Assembly: GCF_003264855.1 (NCBI RefSeq)
Contig: NZ_NFZS01000004.1
Location: 992,001-1,056,000 of the forward strand
Direction: 5' to 3'
Length of the DNA: 64,000 nucleotides
Source: Dyella jiangningensis
GTDB taxonomy: Bacteria; Pseudomonadota; Gammaproteobacteria; Xanthomonadales; Rhodanobacteraceae
Shown: in pieces, positions 21,764 through 32,365 of the stretch
How positions within the stretch are numbered: the stretch's first letter is position 1
Layout: every line of letters begins with the position of its first letter
Notes under the pieces: model-generated
What the model was told of the DNA's origin: nothing
Database searches by the model: none
The model's input: the letters and a program-made list of their open reading frames with translations, nothing else
Translations under genes and position numbers: made by a program

Positions 21764-22827
21764 GCGGCCACCTCCATGCAGGCGCGTGCGATCACCGTCG
21801 CGGCGTCGGGCTTGGCCAGCGTGCGTGCCGCCTCGCCCATCGCGACCAGTCGCTCGCGATCATCCAGCAGCGCCTCGAGGCGCTGCGCCAACTGCTGTAC
21901 GTCCAGATCCTTCTCCTGAATCAGTTCGGCCGCATGCACGGCGACCAGCGCCTCGGCATTGCGGGTCTGGTGGTCATCCACCGCATAGGGGAACGGCACG
22001 AGCACGGCGCCGAGTCCGGCGGCCGTCAGCTCGGCCAGCGTGAGCGCGCCCGCGCGGCACACCGCGAGGTCAGCCCAGGCATAGGTGCCGGCCATGTCTT
22101 CGATGAACGGCACGATCTGCGCGTCGACGCCGGCCTTGGCATAGGCGGCGCGCGCTTCATCGATGCCACGGTTGCCGCACTGATGCAGCACCTCGGGGCG
22201 CTGGGCCGGCGACAACAATGCCAATGCCTGCGGCAGCGCGATATTCAAGGCACGAGCGCCGAGGCTGCCACCCAGCACAAGCAGGCGTGCACGACCGGTA
22301 CGACCGGCCATGCGCTCGCTCGGCGCCGGCAGCGCCGCAATGGCAGCACGTACCGGATTGCCGACCCATTCCGCACCGGGCAGCGCATCACTGAAGCCGG
22401 CCAGCACGCGCTGTGCGTGTTCGGCCAGCTTGCGATTGGTGAAGCCGGCCACGCGATTCTGTTCGTGCACGAGCAGCGGACGACGTGTGATGCGCGCGGC
22501 GACGCCGCCGGGGCCGGCCACATAGCCGCCCATCGACAGCACGCTGCGCGGCTTGATGCGACGCAGCGCGCCGAGCGAAGCGAGCAGTGCACGGGCGAGC
22601 ATGAAGGGCGCCAGCAAACGCGTCTTCAGTCCCTTGCCACGCAGTCCGCCGACGGGCACGGTCACCAGATCGATGCCATGCGCCGGCACGACCTTGGTCT
22701 CCATGCCACCTTCGGCACCCAGCCACACCACCGGCACGCCCTGTGCGCGCAGCGCTTCTGCCACGGCGAGGCCCGGGAAGATGTGGCCACCGGTACCGCC
22801 GGCCATGATGAGCACAGGCGCCGTCAT
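21760..22827 (-). CDS. murG: Lipid II synthase (UDP-GlcNAc transferase) MurG
   Basis: This 355-residue peripheral membrane glycosyltransferase (GT28, GT-B fold) adds GlcNAc to lipid I. The N-terminal [16 protein letters not shown] loop, the [12 protein letters not shown] segment, and the UDP-binding [15 protein letters not shown] with [15 protein letters not shown] are typical. 4-nt overlaps join it to ftsW and murC. Confidence 0.97.
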   Translation of the reverse strand: MTAPVLIMAGGTGGHIFPGLAVAEALRAQGVPVVWLGAEGGMETKVVPAHGIDLVTVPVGGLRGKGLKTRLLAPFMLARALLASLGALRRIKPRSVLSMGGYVAGPGGVAARITRRPLLVHEQNRVAGFTNRKLAEHAQRVLAGFSDALPGAEWVGNPVRAAIAALPAPSERMAGRTGRARLLVLGGSLGARALNIALPQALALLSPAQRPEVLHQCGNRGIDEARAAYAKAGVDAQIVPFIEDMAGTYAWADLAVCRAGALTLAELTAAGLGAVLVPFPYAVDDHQTRNAEALVAVHAAELIQEKDLDVQQLAQRLEALLDDRERLVAMGEAARTLAKPDAATVIARACMEVAA

Positions 22828-24062
22828 GCGGTCACCGCCTCGCGCGCAGGCGCGGCCACGGCGCTGTTCGCATCCGGCACGGCGTTCGCCGGCATGCGCG
22901 CCGCCATCTGGCGGGCGTCGAGCGCGCGATTGATTTCATACGTGGTGCGCAGCAGTACGCCGGCCATCGCACAGGTGAGCACGATGGACGAACCGCCGTA
23001 GCTGATCAGCGGCAGGGTCAGGCCCTTGGTCGGCAGCGCACCGAGGTTCACGCCGATGGACACCATAGTCTGCAGGCCGAGCATCAACGACACGCCGCAG
23101 GCCACGAAACCCGCAAAGCGCTGGCCGATCTCCATGCCCTTGAGGCCCATGTACAGGCCGCGGCCCACCGCGAGCGCGAACAGGCCCATCACCAGCAGGA
23201 TGCCGGCCAGGCCCAGTTCCTCGGAGATCACCGCGAAGATGAAGTCGGTGTGCGCTTCGGGCAGATAGGACAGCTTGAGCACGCTCGAGCCCAGGCCCAC
23301 GCCGGTCCACTCGCCACGACCGATCGCCATCAGCGACTGGGTGAGCTGGAAGCCGTCGTTGAACGGATCGGCCCACGGATCGATGAACGAGGTCAGGCGG
23401 CGCATGCGGTACGGCTCGAACTTCGCCACGAACCACAGCAGCGCCACCACCGGCAGGCCCATGCCACCGAGGTACATGGGCTTGGCACCGCCCATCCAGA
23501 TCATGCCGATGGTCACCGCGATCATCAGCGTGGCCGAGCCGAAGTCCGGCTGCGCCAGCAGCAGCAGCACGAACAGGCCCGCCACCATGATCGGCTTGAA
23601 CAGGCCCCAGAAACTGGTTTCCACGCTCTCGCGGTGGCGCACCAGATAGCTGGCGGTGTACACGACCAGGATCAGCTTCACCGCCTCGACCGGCTGAAAG
23701 CTGGTGATCAGGAAGTTGAGCCAGCGGCGCGCACCGTTGATGCGCATGCCGATGCCTGGCACGAACACCAGCAGCAGCAAGACCACCGCACCTGCGAGCA
23801 GCAGGTAGGCGTTCTTCTCCAGCAGTTTCATCTCGGTGCGCATGGCGATGCCCGCCAGCACCATGCCGATGCTGAGGAACAGCAGGTGGCGCTTGAGGAA
23901 GTAGAACGCACCAATGTGCTGGCTCTCGGCCACTGCGATCGAGCTGGACGCCACCATCACCACCCCGATGCAGGCGAGACCGACGAGCGCGATCACCAGC
24001 GGCATGTCGAAGCTGCCGCGGGGTCCCTGTCGTCGTTTGGCCTGGGTGGCGTCGAAGAACAT
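22824..24062 (-). CDS. ftsW: Divisome SEDS peptidoglycan glycosyltransferase FtsW
   Basis: This 412-residue SEDS-family polymerase has about ten membrane helices and works with the transpeptidase FtsI encoded in the same operon. Conserved elements include [30 protein letters not shown] and the [18 protein letters not shown] extracytoplasmic loop, with [16 protein letters not shown] near the end. It starts 2 bp after mraY; murD, which usually lies between them, is absent. Confidence 0.96.
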   Translation of the reverse strand: MFFDATQAKRRQGPRGSFDMPLVIALVGLACIGVVMVASSSIAVAESQHIGAFYFLKRHLLFLSIGMVLAGIAMRTEMKLLEKNAYLLLAGAVVLLLLVFVPGIGMRINGARRWLNFLITSFQPVEAVKLILVVYTASYLVRHRESVETSFWGLFKPIMVAGLFVLLLLAQPDFGSATLMIAVTIGMIWMGGAKPMYLGGMGLPVVALLWFVAKFEPYRMRRLTSFIDPWADPFNDGFQLTQSLMAIGRGEWTGVGLGSSVLKLSYLPEAHTDFIFAVISEELGLAGILLVMGLFALAVGRGLYMGLKGMEIGQRFAGFVACGVSLMLGLQTMVSIGVNLGALPTKGLTLPLISYGGSSIVLTCAMAGVLLRTTYEINRALDARQMAARMPANAVPDANSAVAAPAREAVTA

Positions 24063-24064
24063 GA

Positions 24065-25165
24065 TCAGCGCACCTTCAACGTGGCGAGGCCGATCAGCAC
24101 CAGCACGACGCTGATGATCCAGAAGCGCACGATCACGCGTGGCTCCGGCCAGCCCTTGAGTTCAAAGTGGTGATGGATCGGCGCCATGCGGAACACGCGC
24201 TTGCCGGTCATCTTGAAGCTGGCCACCTGGATCATCACCGAGGCGGTTTCCATCACGAACACGCCGCCCATCACCAGCAGCACGATTTCCTGGCGCACGA
24301 TCACCGCGATAGCTGCGAGTGCCGCGCCAATGGCCAGCGCGCCCACGTCGCCCATGAACACCTGGGCGGGATAGGTGTTGAACCAAAGGAACCCGAGGCC
24401 AGCCCCAGACAGCGCACCGCAGAAGATCGCCAACTCGCCCGCACCCGGAATCGACGGAATGCCCAGGTATTCAGAGAACACGCGGTTACCCGCGAGGTAC
24501 GCGAACACGCCGAGCGCGCCGGAGACCAGCACGGTGGGCATGATGGCGAGGCCATCCAAACCGTCGGTAAGGTTCACCGCGTTGGAGAAGCCCACGATCA
24601 TGAAATAGGCAATGACCACGAACATCACGCCCAGCGGCACCGCCACCTGCTTGAACAGCGGGACGTACAGCGCCGTCTCGGCGACCGGTGCGTTACCGAT
24701 GCCGTGCGGCGCGGTGTAGTAAAGGAACAGTGCGGCGGCCAGGCCGAACACCGACTGCCAGAAATATTTCCAGCGCGAGGCAAGACCGCGGCTGTCCTTC
24801 AGCACCAGCTTCTTGTAGTCGTCGTAGAAGCCGATCACGCCGAAGCTGAGCAGCACGGCCAGCACCAGCCACACGTAGCGGTTGTGCAGGTCGGTCCAGA
24901 GGAGGGTGGATACGGTGACCGCCAGCAGGATCATCACGCCGCCCATGGTCGGCGTGCCGGCCTTGGACAGGTGCGTCTGCGGGCCGTCCTTGCGCACCAC
25001 CTGGCCGGCCTTGAGTTCGGCCAGCTTGCGGATGACGTTGGGTCCGAACAGCAGCGACATCGCCAGCGCGGTGAGCGCGGCCATGATGGTGCGGAACGTG
25101 ATGTACTGGAACAGGTGGAGGGCAGTGAAGTGCCGTGCCATCCAGTCTGCGAGTTCAAGCAACAT
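24065..25165 (-). CDS. mraY: Phospho-N-acetylmuramoyl-pentapeptide transferase
   Basis: This 366-residue polytopic enzyme makes lipid I from UDP-MurNAc-pentapeptide and undecaprenyl phosphate. Signatures are [12 protein letters not shown], the Asp-rich [34 protein letters not shown] and the [14 protein letters not shown] tail motif. The ATG at 25165 ([11 protein letters not shown]) is preceded by GGGAGGG and lies inside the end of murF, an 11-nt overlap. Confidence 0.97.
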   Translation of the reverse strand: MLLELADWMARHFTALHLFQYITFRTIMAALTALAMSLLFGPNVIRKLAELKAGQVVRKDGPQTHLSKAGTPTMGGVMILLAVTVSTLLWTDLHNRYVWLVLAVLLSFGVIGFYDDYKKLVLKDSRGLASRWKYFWQSVFGLAAALFLYYTAPHGIGNAPVAETALYVPLFKQVAVPLGVMFVVIAYFMIVGFSNAVNLTDGLDGLAIMPTVLVSGALGVFAYLAGNRVFSEYLGIPSIPGAGELAIFCGALSGAGLGFLWFNTYPAQVFMGDVGALAIGAALAAIAVIVRQEIVLLVMGGVFVMETASVMIQVASFKMTGKRVFRMAPIHHHFELKGWPEPRVIVRFWIISVVLVLIGLATLKVR

Positions 25166-26525
25166 CGGATGCGCCCTCCCCTGTTTTCTTGTTATCGCGG
25201 AGCGCAGCGACCACCTGATCCATGCCGGACGAGCGCGAGCCCTTGACCAGACAGGCAACGCCGCTGTGCAGATGTTGTTTCAGTGCGGTGGCCAGCGCGG
25301 GCTTGTCCGCGAAATGCTCGCCACGTTCGCCGAACGCCTTCACCGCGGCAGCACTCAGCGGGCCGACCGCGAACAGGCGATCGATGCCTCGCTGGTGCGC
25401 GCGCTCGCCGATGCCGGCATGCAACGCAAGAGCGTTCTCGCCGAGCTCGGCCATGTCGCCCAGCACCAGCCAGCGCTCACCTTCGGCCAGGGCCAGCGTG
25501 TCGATGGCCGCACCGACGGAACCGGGATTGGCGTTGTAGCTGTCGTCGATCAGCGTCCAGCCACCGGGCATGCGCTCGAACTGCAGGCGACCGGCCACGC
25601 CGGGCACGTTCTCGAGGCCCTCCACGATGGTGTCGAGCGGCACGTCCAGCGCCAGCGCGATGGAGGCGGCAGCCAGCGCATTGGCGATGTTGTGGTGGCC
25701 CGCCAGCGGCAGCTGCACTTCAGCGTCGCCCACCGGCGTGCTCAGCAGGAAGTGCGAGCCATCCACGCGCTGGTCGAGGATGTCGGCGCCCACGTCCGCC
25801 TTGTGGTCCAGCCCGAAGCGCAGCTGGCGACGCGTGCCGGCCAGCCCCGTAAAGAAGCTGGCGAACGCCTCGTCCGCATTGATGATTGCCACGCCGTCGA
25901 CCGGCAGGGCCTGATACAGCGCGCCCTTGGTCTCGGCCACGCCTTCCACGCTGCCCATGCGCTCAAGATGCGCGGGTGCGATGGTGTTGACGAGGCCGAT
26001 ATCGGGACGCGCGATGGCGGCGAGGTAGGCAATGTCACCCGGCTTGCCCGCACCCATTTCCAGCACGGCGTATTCCGTGTCCTGCGGCATCGCCAGCAGA
26101 GTCAGCGGCAGGCCCAGTTCGTTGTTGTAGTTGCCGGCATTGACGTGCGTACGGCCATGGCGCGACAGGATCGACGCCGTCAGCGTCTTTACCGTGGTCT
26201 TGCCGTTGGAGCCGGTGATGCCGATCACGCGCACGTTGCTCTGCGCACGCACGGCGCTGGCGAGGTCGCCCAGGGCGAGCTCGGTATCGTCGACCAGCAC
26301 CTGCGGCAGGTCGAAATCGATCTTGCGCGTGACCAGCGCGGCGATCGCGCCCCTGGCCTTGGCGTCGGCGAGGTAATCATGCCCGTCGACACGCTCACCC
26401 TTGATCGCCACGAACAAGTCGCCGGGCTGCAGCTTGCGCGTGTCGATGGCGACACCAGTGACGTCCACGTCCTCGCCCAGCAGGCGGCCGCGGGTCCACA
26501 GGGCGATGGCGCTCAGGCGCATCAT
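25155..26525 (-). CDS. murF: UDP-MurNAc-tripeptide--D-Ala-D-Ala ligase
   Basis: This 456-residue Mur ligase completes the cytoplasmic pentapeptide using the dipeptide made by DdlB. The ATP loop [14 protein letters not shown] is near residue 105, with [26 protein letters not shown] and [11 protein letters not shown] further on. 4-nt overlap with murE upstream and 11-nt overlap with mraY downstream. Confidence 0.97.
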   Translation of the reverse strand: MMRLSAIALWTRGRLLGEDVDVTGVAIDTRKLQPGDLFVAIKGERVDGHDYLADAKARGAIAALVTRKIDFDLPQVLVDDTELALGDLASAVRAQSNVRVIGITGSNGKTTVKTLTASILSRHGRTHVNAGNYNNELGLPLTLLAMPQDTEYAVLEMGAGKPGDIAYLAAIARPDIGLVNTIAPAHLERMGSVEGVAETKGALYQALPVDGVAIINADEAFASFFTGLAGTRRQLRFGLDHKADVGADILDQRVDGSHFLLSTPVGDAEVQLPLAGHHNIANALAAASIALALDVPLDTIVEGLENVPGVAGRLQFERMPGGWTLIDDSYNANPGSVGAAIDTLALAEGERWLVLGDMAELGENALALHAGIGERAHQRGIDRLFAVGPLSAAAVKAFGERGEHFADKPALATALKQHLHSGVACLVKGSRSSGMDQVVAALRDNKKTGEGASDVA

Positions 26526-27994
26526 GCGCGGCCCTCCAGCGCGTGGCGGGCCACCGCAAGGTCGTCGAACGGACGCTTGCCCGTTGCGCCTTCCTGATAG
26601 GTCTCGTGCCCCTTGCCGGCAATCAGCACCACGTCGCCGGCCTTGGCCGAGGCGAGCGCGTGCTGGATGGCGGCGGCGCGATCGCGCTCGACCGTCGCCG
26701 CTTCGGGATGACGCAACCCGGCGACGATATCCGCCACGATGACGTCGCCGTCCTCGGTGCGCGGATTGTCGTCGGTGATGATGATGGCGTCAGCCAGGCG
26801 CTCGGCGATCTCGCCCATCTGCGGACGCTTGCCAGCGTCGCGATCGCCACCGCAGCCGAACACGCAGATCAGGCGGCCTTCGCAATGCGCACGCAGCGCC
26901 TTGAGCGCCTGCTCCAGCGCGTCCGGCGTATGCGAGTAATCGACCACGGCCAGCGGCACGCCGTCGACGCCACCGAGACGGTTCATGCGGCCGTTGATCG
27001 GCGCCAGCACGGCGATGGCATCGGCAATGCGGTCGAACGATTCGCCCATGGCACCGAGGCAGGCCACCACGGCCAGCAGGTTGGCGACGTTGAAGCGACC
27101 CAGCAGGCGGCTGCGCACGGCGCGCTCGCCCCACGGCGTATGCAGGGTGAAGGCCAAACCTTCGGCGGAAGTCACCACGTCGGTCGCACGCACGTCGGCA
27201 GACGCATGGCCCTCGGCGCTCAGACGAAGCGCACGCACGCCCTGCGGCAGGCGCTCGGCGAGCGAACGACCGAACGCGTCGTCGATATTGATCGCCGCGC
27301 CCTTCAGCGTCGGCCACGCAAACAGTTTGGCCTTGGCTTCGCCGTAGGCCTCCATGCTGCCGTGATAGTCGAGATGGTCGCGGGTGAGATTAGTGAACGC
27401 CGCCACTTCGAACGCGACGGCGCCTACGCGCCCCTGCTCCAGCGCGTGCGAGGACACTTCCATCGCCACGTGCGTCGCACCCTGTTCACGGAATGATGCG
27501 AGCAGACCCTGCACGTTGATGGCATCCGGCGTGGTGCGCTCGCCTTCGTTGATCTGGCCATGCAGGCCGGCACCCAGCGTGCCGATGGTGGCGGCGCGAT
27601 GACCGAGCAGTTCCAGCGCCTGCGCGAGCAACTGCACGGTGGAGGTCTTGCCGTTGGTGCCGGTCACGCCGATCACGTGCAGCGATTCAGACGGACGTCC
27701 GAAGAAGCGCGCGGCGATCTCGCCGACCTTGCCGTGCAGGCCGTCGACCCACAGCACCGGCACGTCGATGCCGGCCGCGTCGGCGGCGGGCGCCTCGGCC
27801 AGCACCACGCGTGCACCACGCGCGACCGCACCTTTCGCGAAGGTGATGCCGTGTTCGCGCGTGCCACGCAGCGCGAAGAACGCGTCGCCGGGCCTCACCT
27901 CGCGCGAATCCAGCGTGAGCCCTGAAACGACGATATCGCCTACACCAGGGGTGTCGGCGATGCCGTGGAGAAGCTGGTCGAGGCGAGCGCTCAT
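26522..27994 (-). CDS. murE: UDP-MurNAc-L-Ala-D-Glu--meso-diaminopimelate ligase
   Basis: This 490-residue ligase adds the third stem-peptide residue. The ATP loop GVTGTNGKTSTVQL is near residue 110, with FTNLTRDHLDYHGSM after it. The substrate-specificity motif DNPR (in TDDNPRTED) identifies meso-diaminopimelate as the added amino acid, as expected for a Gram-negative. The start at 27994 overlaps the ftsI stop by 4 nt; a long upstream in-frame extension is an artefact antisense-like reading through ftsI. Confidence 0.97.
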   Translation of the reverse strand: MSARLDQLLHGIADTPGVGDIVVSGLTLDSREVRPGDAFFALRGTREHGITFAKGAVARGARVVLAEAPAADAAGIDVPVLWVDGLHGKVGEIAARFFGRPSESLHVIGVTGTNGKTSTVQLLAQALELLGHRAATIGTLGAGLHGQINEGERTTPDAINVQGLLASFREQGATHVAMEVSSHALEQGRVGAVAFEVAAFTNLTRDHLDYHGSMEAYGEAKAKLFAWPTLKGAAINIDDAFGRSLAERLPQGVRALRLSAEGHASADVRATDVVTSAEGLAFTLHTPWGERAVRSRLLGRFNVANLLAVVACLGAMGESFDRIADAIAVLAPINGRMNRLGGVDGVPLAVVDYSHTPDALEQALKALRAHCEGRLICVFGCGGDRDAGKRPQMGEIAERLADAIIITDDNPRTEDGDVIVADIVAGLRHPEAATVERDRAAAIQHALASAKAGDVVLIAGKGHETYQEGATGKRPFDDLAVARHALEGRA

Positions 27995-29805
27995 GGCGTC
28001 GCCCCTTCGATGGGCGCGTCGTCCACCTGTTCGACGGTGGGCTGCTTGTTGCTGGTCAAACCGTTCTGTCCTTGCAGAGGGCCGCCGACATACCAGCGCC
28101 CGATGTTGTCCGGAGGCACATCCATGAGCCGCAGCGCGCCATCCATCACCTTGGCGAAGACCGGGCCGGAGACGAGCGCGCCGTAGTAGCTGCCTTTCTT
28201 CGGGTTGTCGATCACCACCACCGCGGCCATGCGCGGATTCGACGCCGGCACGATGCCGGCGAAGGCGGCGCTGTAGTTGTTCTTCGAGTAGCCGCCGGCG
28301 CTGGCCTTGTGCGCGGTACCGGTCTTGCCGGCCACGCCGTAATTGGCGATCCACGCCCACGGTGCTGCCGTGCCGCCCGGCTGCGTCACCGACTCCATCA
28401 TCTGCACCAGTTCGTTGGCGATCTTCGGATCGACGATCTGTTTGGCTTCGTTGTCCGAACCTTTTACGAAGGTGGGCAGGTGCATCACGCCGCTGTCGGC
28501 GATGGTGGCGTAGCCGTTGGCCAGCTGCAGCGGCGTCACGTTGAGGCCGTAGCCATAGGCCAGGATGGCCTTCTCCAGCATGCCCCAGCTCTTGCCCGGC
28601 TTGAGGTAGCCGGAGGCTTCGCCCGGGAAGCCGCTGTTGGTGCTGTTGCCAAAGCCGAACGCACGGTAGGTGTCGTACATCAGGCCGGTATCCAGCGTCA
28701 TCGCGACCTTGGCGGCGCCGATGTTGCTCGACTTGGCGAGAATGCCCGTCGGCGAGAGCATGCCGTAGGCGTGCGTGTCGCGGATGTCGTGCGAGATGTA
28801 ATAGAAGTGGCCGTTGCCCGTGTCGATCAGCGGACCGGTCGGCGTGTACTTGCCGCTGGAGAGCGCTGCCGCCATCACGAACGGCTTGATGGTGGAGCCG
28901 GGTTCCACCACGTCGGTCATCGCGCGGTTGCGGCGGCTCGACGGATTGCTGCCGCGCAAGGCGTTCGGGTTGTACGTGGGCCAGTTCACCATGGCCAGCA
29001 CTTCGCCGGTATGCACGTCGAGGATCACCATCGAACCGGAGTCCGCGTCGGACTGCTCGATGGTGTTCTTCAGTTCGTTGTAGGCGAGGAACTGGATGCG
29101 GCGGTCGATGCTGAGCGTGATGTCGCGACCCGGCTGCGGCGCGCGCACCAGTTCCACGTCTTCCACCACGTGGCCCATGCGATCGCGGATCACGCGCTTG
29201 GCGCCCGGCTTGCCGGCGAGCCAGTCGTCGAACGCCAGTTCCAGGCCTTCCTGGCCGTGGTCGTCGATGTTGGTGAAGCCCAACACATGCGAGGTCACCG
29301 GGCCCGACGGGTAGAAGCGGCGGAATTCGCGCTGGCCGTTGACGCCCGGCACGCCGAGGTCGAGCACCACCTGCGCCGCATCCGGCGACATCTGGCGCTT
29401 CAGGTAGACGAACTCGCGCTCCGAACGCTGCATCAGGTACTGCTTGAGCGCATCCGCATCCATGCCGATGGCCTTGGCCAGCGCCGGCAGCTTGTCCTCG
29501 CTGTTCAGCACCTCGGACGGATTGGCCCAGATCGAGACGACCGGCGTGGACACCGCCAGCGGCTCGCCGTTGCGATCGAAGATGGTGCCGCGCGACACGG
29601 CGATCGGCACTTCACGCAGGAATCGGGCGTCACCCTGGTTCTGGTAGAACTCCTTGCGCACCACCTGCAGGTCGAATGCGCGCGCGACCAGGCCCAGCGA
29701 AGCGAGGGACAGCACGCCCACCACCAGCAACATGCGGCGGCGGGCGCTGGGGGCCGAGGTGCGGCGGCGGGTGGGCGATGGCGTGGTGCGCGGGCGCGGC
29801 TTCAT
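27991..29805 (-). CDS. ftsI: Septal peptidoglycan transpeptidase FtsI (PBP3)
   Basis: This 604-residue class B penicillin-binding protein has an Arg/Pro-rich cytoplasmic tail, a membrane anchor at about residues 25-45, the dimerisation/pedestal domain (ISRGTIFDRNG-like SRGTIFDRNGEPLAV), and the transpeptidase domain. Active-site motifs are STIK in PGSTIKPF near residue 300, SSN in AKSSNIGAAK and KTG in VAGKTGTAHK. It overlaps ftsL and murE by 4 nt each. Confidence 0.97.
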   Translation of the reverse strand: MKPRPRTTPSPTRRRTSAPSARRRMLLVVGVLSLASLGLVARAFDLQVVRKEFYQNQGDARFLREVPIAVSRGTIFDRNGEPLAVSTPVVSIWANPSEVLNSEDKLPALAKAIGMDADALKQYLMQRSEREFVYLKRQMSPDAAQVVLDLGVPGVNGQREFRRFYPSGPVTSHVLGFTNIDDHGQEGLELAFDDWLAGKPGAKRVIRDRMGHVVEDVELVRAPQPGRDITLSIDRRIQFLAYNELKNTIEQSDADSGSMVILDVHTGEVLAMVNWPTYNPNALRGSNPSSRRNRAMTDVVEPGSTIKPFVMAAALSSGKYTPTGPLIDTGNGHFYYISHDIRDTHAYGMLSPTGILAKSSNIGAAKVAMTLDTGLMYDTYRAFGFGNSTNSGFPGEASGYLKPGKSWGMLEKAILAYGYGLNVTPLQLANGYATIADSGVMHLPTFVKGSDNEAKQIVDPKIANELVQMMESVTQPGGTAAPWAWIANYGVAGKTGTAHKASAGGYSKNNYSAAFAGIVPASNPRMAAVVVIDNPKKGSYYGALVSGPVFAKVMDGALRLMDVPPDNIGRWYVGGPLQGQNGLTSNKQPTVEQVDDAPIEGATP

Positions 29806-30071
29806 CGACGCACCAGCTGGATGTCTTGCGGCTTGGGATTGAGCATGCCCAGCTTGCGGGCCTCTTCGTCCACGCGACGCGGCTCGGCCCAGGTAGCCTG
29901 CTCCAGTTCCAGCTTGCCGTATTCGATGTTGAGGTCGTCGCGCGCGTTCTGCAGACGGGTGAGCTCGACGAACAGCACGCGGCTCTCATGACGCGTCCAC
30001 ACCACGGCAATGGCGCTGGACAGCACCGCCGCGATCAGGATCAACATGAAGAGGGTGCCGATGACCTTCAC
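29802..30071 (-). CDS. ftsL: Cell division protein FtsL
   Basis: This 89-residue bitopic protein of the FtsQBL complex has a membrane helix at residues about 3-24 and then a periplasmic coiled coil (RLQNARDDLNIEYGKLELE). The start is a GTG at 30071 whose last two bases begin the rsmH stop codon, a GTGA overlap. A much longer in-frame reading upstream lies opposite rsmH codons and is rejected. The length and position between rsmH and ftsI are standard. Confidence 0.92.
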   Translation of the reverse strand: MKVIGTLFMLILIAAVLSSAIAVVWTRHESRVLFVELTRLQNARDDLNIEYGKLELEQATWAEPRRVDEEARKLGMLNPKPQDIQLVRR

Positions 30072-30994
30072 GCGAGCTTCTCCGCCACGCGCAGCACGGC
30101 CGAGCGGGAGCGCGGATTGACGGAGAGCTCTTCGTCCGAAGGAAACCGGGCCTTGCCCACGGCCGCCAGACGCGCCGGCGCCGCCGCCACCGGCGGACCG
30201 CGACGGCTGCCCTGCACGCGGCCGGAGTGGTCGCGGATGAACAGCTTCACCGCGCGGTCTTCCAGCGAGTGGAAGCTGATGATGGAAAGGCGGCCGCCGA
30301 CCTTGAGTAGCTCGAGCGCGGCGTTGAGGCCATGCTCCAGCGCGTCGAGTTCGCCGTTCACCCGGATGCGCAGCGCCTGGAAGCTGCGCGTGGCCGGATG
30401 CTTGCCGGGCTCGCGACGCCCGACCACGCGCTCGATCAAGCCAGCCAGCTGGCCGGTGCGGGTGATCGGGTTTTCGGTGCGATCCTCGACGATGGCGCGC
30501 GCGATCTTGCGGCTGAAGCGCTCTTCTCCGTAGATCCACAGCACGTCGGCGATTTCTTTCTCCGAGGCATGCGCGAGGAAATCGGCCGCGCTCTCGCCCT
30601 GCGTGGTGTCCATGCGCATGTCGAGCGGCGCGTCGGCCATGAAGCTGAAGCCGCGCGCGGCTTCATCGAGCTGGGGCGAGGACACGCCGAGATCCAGCAG
30701 GATGCCGTCGAGGCCGCCAGCGGTTTCATCCCACTCGGCCATGGTGGAGAAGTTGGCATGACGGATGGAGACGCGCGGATCGCTGGCGAACTCGGCCTGC
30801 GCCGTCGCGATGGCCTGCGGGTCGCGATCCATCAACAGCAGGCGACCATCGGGGCCCAGGCGCGACAGCACGGCGCGAGCGTGACCGCCGCGTCCAAAGG
30901 TGCCATCGAGATACCGCCCGCCAGAGTGCACGGCGAGTCCCTCCACTGCTTCACCCAGCATCACCGGGATGTGCTTCAGCTGCTGCTCGGCCAT
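30068..30994 (-). CDS. rsmH: 16S rRNA (cytosine1402-N4)-methyltransferase
   Basis: This 308-residue MraW/RsmH enzyme methylates C1402 of 16S rRNA together with RsmI, whose gene is also in this window. Signatures are HIPVMLGEAVEGL, DGTFGRGGHARAVL, DRDPQAIA, GILLDLGVSSPQLDEA and ISFHSLEDRAVKLF. The ATG at 30994 is chosen because GGGAG lies eight bases before it; a GTG at 31003 is the alternative. Confidence 0.96.
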   Translation of the reverse strand: MAEQQLKHIPVMLGEAVEGLAVHSGGRYLDGTFGRGGHARAVLSRLGPDGRLLLMDRDPQAIATAQAEFASDPRVSIRHANFSTMAEWDETAGGLDGILLDLGVSSPQLDEAARGFSFMADAPLDMRMDTTQGESAADFLAHASEKEIADVLWIYGEERFSRKIARAIVEDRTENPITRTGQLAGLIERVVGRREPGKHPATRSFQALRIRVNGELDALEHGLNAALELLKVGGRLSIISFHSLEDRAVKLFIRDHSGRVQGSRRGPPVAAAPARLAAVGKARFPSDEELSVNPRSRSAVLRVAEKLA

Positions 30995-31051
30995 GCCGCG
31001 CACTCCCGCTCCCGTCCCGCCACCAAATAGCCGCGCCGCAACCGTCGCCGG

Positions 31052-31498
31052 TTACAGCTGCAGCTCCGCCATCTCGTCTGTGATCTCGTCTTCGCCGATG
31101 GTCTGGCGGATCTTGGCCAGGTGGGCCTGTTCGCTCCAAAGCTCGAACTTGTTGCCCATGCCCAGCAGAACCGCTTTCTTCTCGATACCCGTGGTCGCGC
31201 GCTGGCTGGCAGGCAGCAGCAGGCGGGCGGCGCCATCGGGCTCGACTACCGCCGCGGCACCGACCAGCTTCATCTGCATGTCGCGATGGGCAGCCTTGAC
31301 CTTGGGCAATGCGTTCACCTGGTCGCGCACCTTTTCCCACTCGGCGTACGGGAACAGCCACAGGCAGCCCGTCTCGAAGGGGTTGTAGGTGATCACCAGA
31401 CGATTGGCGCAGGCGTCGGCCACCAACTCGCGGTACGCGGTCGGTATGGCCAGCCGGCCCTTGTCGTCAACGGTGATGGCGGTTTCGCCCTGGAACAC
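31052..31498 (-). CDS. mraZ: Transcriptional regulator MraZ
   Basis: This 148-residue protein has two tandem AbrB-like (SpoVT/MraZ) DNA-binding folds. The first begins at the conserved N-terminus [19 protein letters not shown], and the second includes [13 protein letters not shown]. In E. coli MraZ represses its own dcw operon by binding TGGG repeats. Such repeats are found directly upstream here. The start codon is a GTG; the ribosome site GGAG overlaps the last operator repeat. Confidence 0.96.
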   Translation of the reverse strand: MFQGETAITVDDKGRLAIPTAYRELVADACANRLVITYNPFETGCLWLFPYAEWEKVRDQVNALPKVKAAHRDMQMKLVGAAAVVEPDGAARLLLPASQRATTGIEKKAVLLGMGNKFELWSEQAHLAKIRQTIGEDEITDEMAELQL

Positions 31499-31509
31499 GA
31501 CCGTTAGGC

Positions 31510-31543
31510 TCCACTAATTCCCACGATTTCACACAGGAACCCA
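31510..31543 (-). promoter_or_regulatory. MraZ operator: four TGGG-type repeats at 10-bp period
   Basis: On the minus strand the boxes read TGGG (31540-31543), TGTG (31530-31533), TGGG (31520-31523) and TGGA (31510-31513). Each starts exactly 10 bp from the next, that is, on one face of the helix. The first box touches the last base of the -10 element, and the array covers the expected transcription start and leader. MraZ binding there should block the promoter. Family knowledge: MraZ binds three or four TGGGN repeats spaced by about 10 bp. Confidence 0.85.
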
Positions 31544-31571
31544 CGATAGTCTCGCCCCCTGAGACTGTCAA
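31543..31571 (-). promoter_or_regulatory. Main dcw operon promoter (Pmra), sigma-70 type
   Basis: The minus strand carries TTGACA (31566-31571), a 17-bp spacer, and TATCGT (31543-31548). The -35 is a perfect consensus match and the -10 has four of six consensus bases. The start site is expected near 31536, inside the MraZ repeats, giving a leader of about 40 nt for mraZ. Confidence 0.85.
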
Positions 31572-31811
31572 GGGAATTTTGCTTGTGAATCAATGAGAAA
31601 GGCGGTGATCTGGCAGTAATTCCAGCCTTTTATGAGGAACTGCCCGAAGGTGCTTGAATGACTAGGATTTTTTGAATCCAGGCCACTCCCAACGGACCGC
31701 CCTCCGGCCACCGAAATGCCATTCCGCATGAACCGGCCATTCAGGCCTTCCATACGCGACCGTCGCCACCGTATCGGGACCCGACACGGCGGCGACAGCC
31801 GGCAAGAAAGA
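31572..31811. other. Non-coding spacer between Pmra and rnpB
   Basis: No gene was recognised in these 240 bp. The open frames lack binding sites. The segment separates the dcw promoter from the 3' end of rnpB, both on the minus strand. The short TCTTTCTT run just after the rnpB closing stem (minus strand) could help end that transcript. Confidence 0.4.
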
Positions 31812-32182
<371 letters not shown>

Positions 32183-32185
32183 TGC

Positions 32186-32191
32186 ATTCTA
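32186..32191 (-). promoter_or_regulatory. rnpB -10 element
   Basis: TAGAAT on the minus strand lies 7 bp before the P1 helix, the right distance for a -10 box. No convincing -35 at 17 bp was found; the best TTGA-like match (TTGATC) is too close. Confidence 0.5.
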
Positions 32192-32236
32192 GTGGAATGT
32201 GAGGATCAAAGGGCTTGAGAGTTGCACAAGGCACTT

Positions 32237-32344
32237 GTAGGAGCGCACCCAGTGCGCGACCGCAGAGGCATGGCACAACGCTGTTTCCATTTGTCGCCGT
32301 GGGGCACCGACGCAACCGTGATCGCGCACTGGGTGCGCTCCTAC
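32237..32344. repeat. REPIN-like palindromic element, copy 3 of 4
   Basis: Exact family arms at 32237-32259 and 32322-32344, with a 62-bp centre, the longest of the four. It lies between the rsmI 3' end and the rnpB promoter, the only copy not at a convergent junction. Its centre sequence is unrelated to those of the other copies. Confidence 0.88.
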
Positions 32345-32365
32345 AGGAAGGTGAAGATCACCGCT

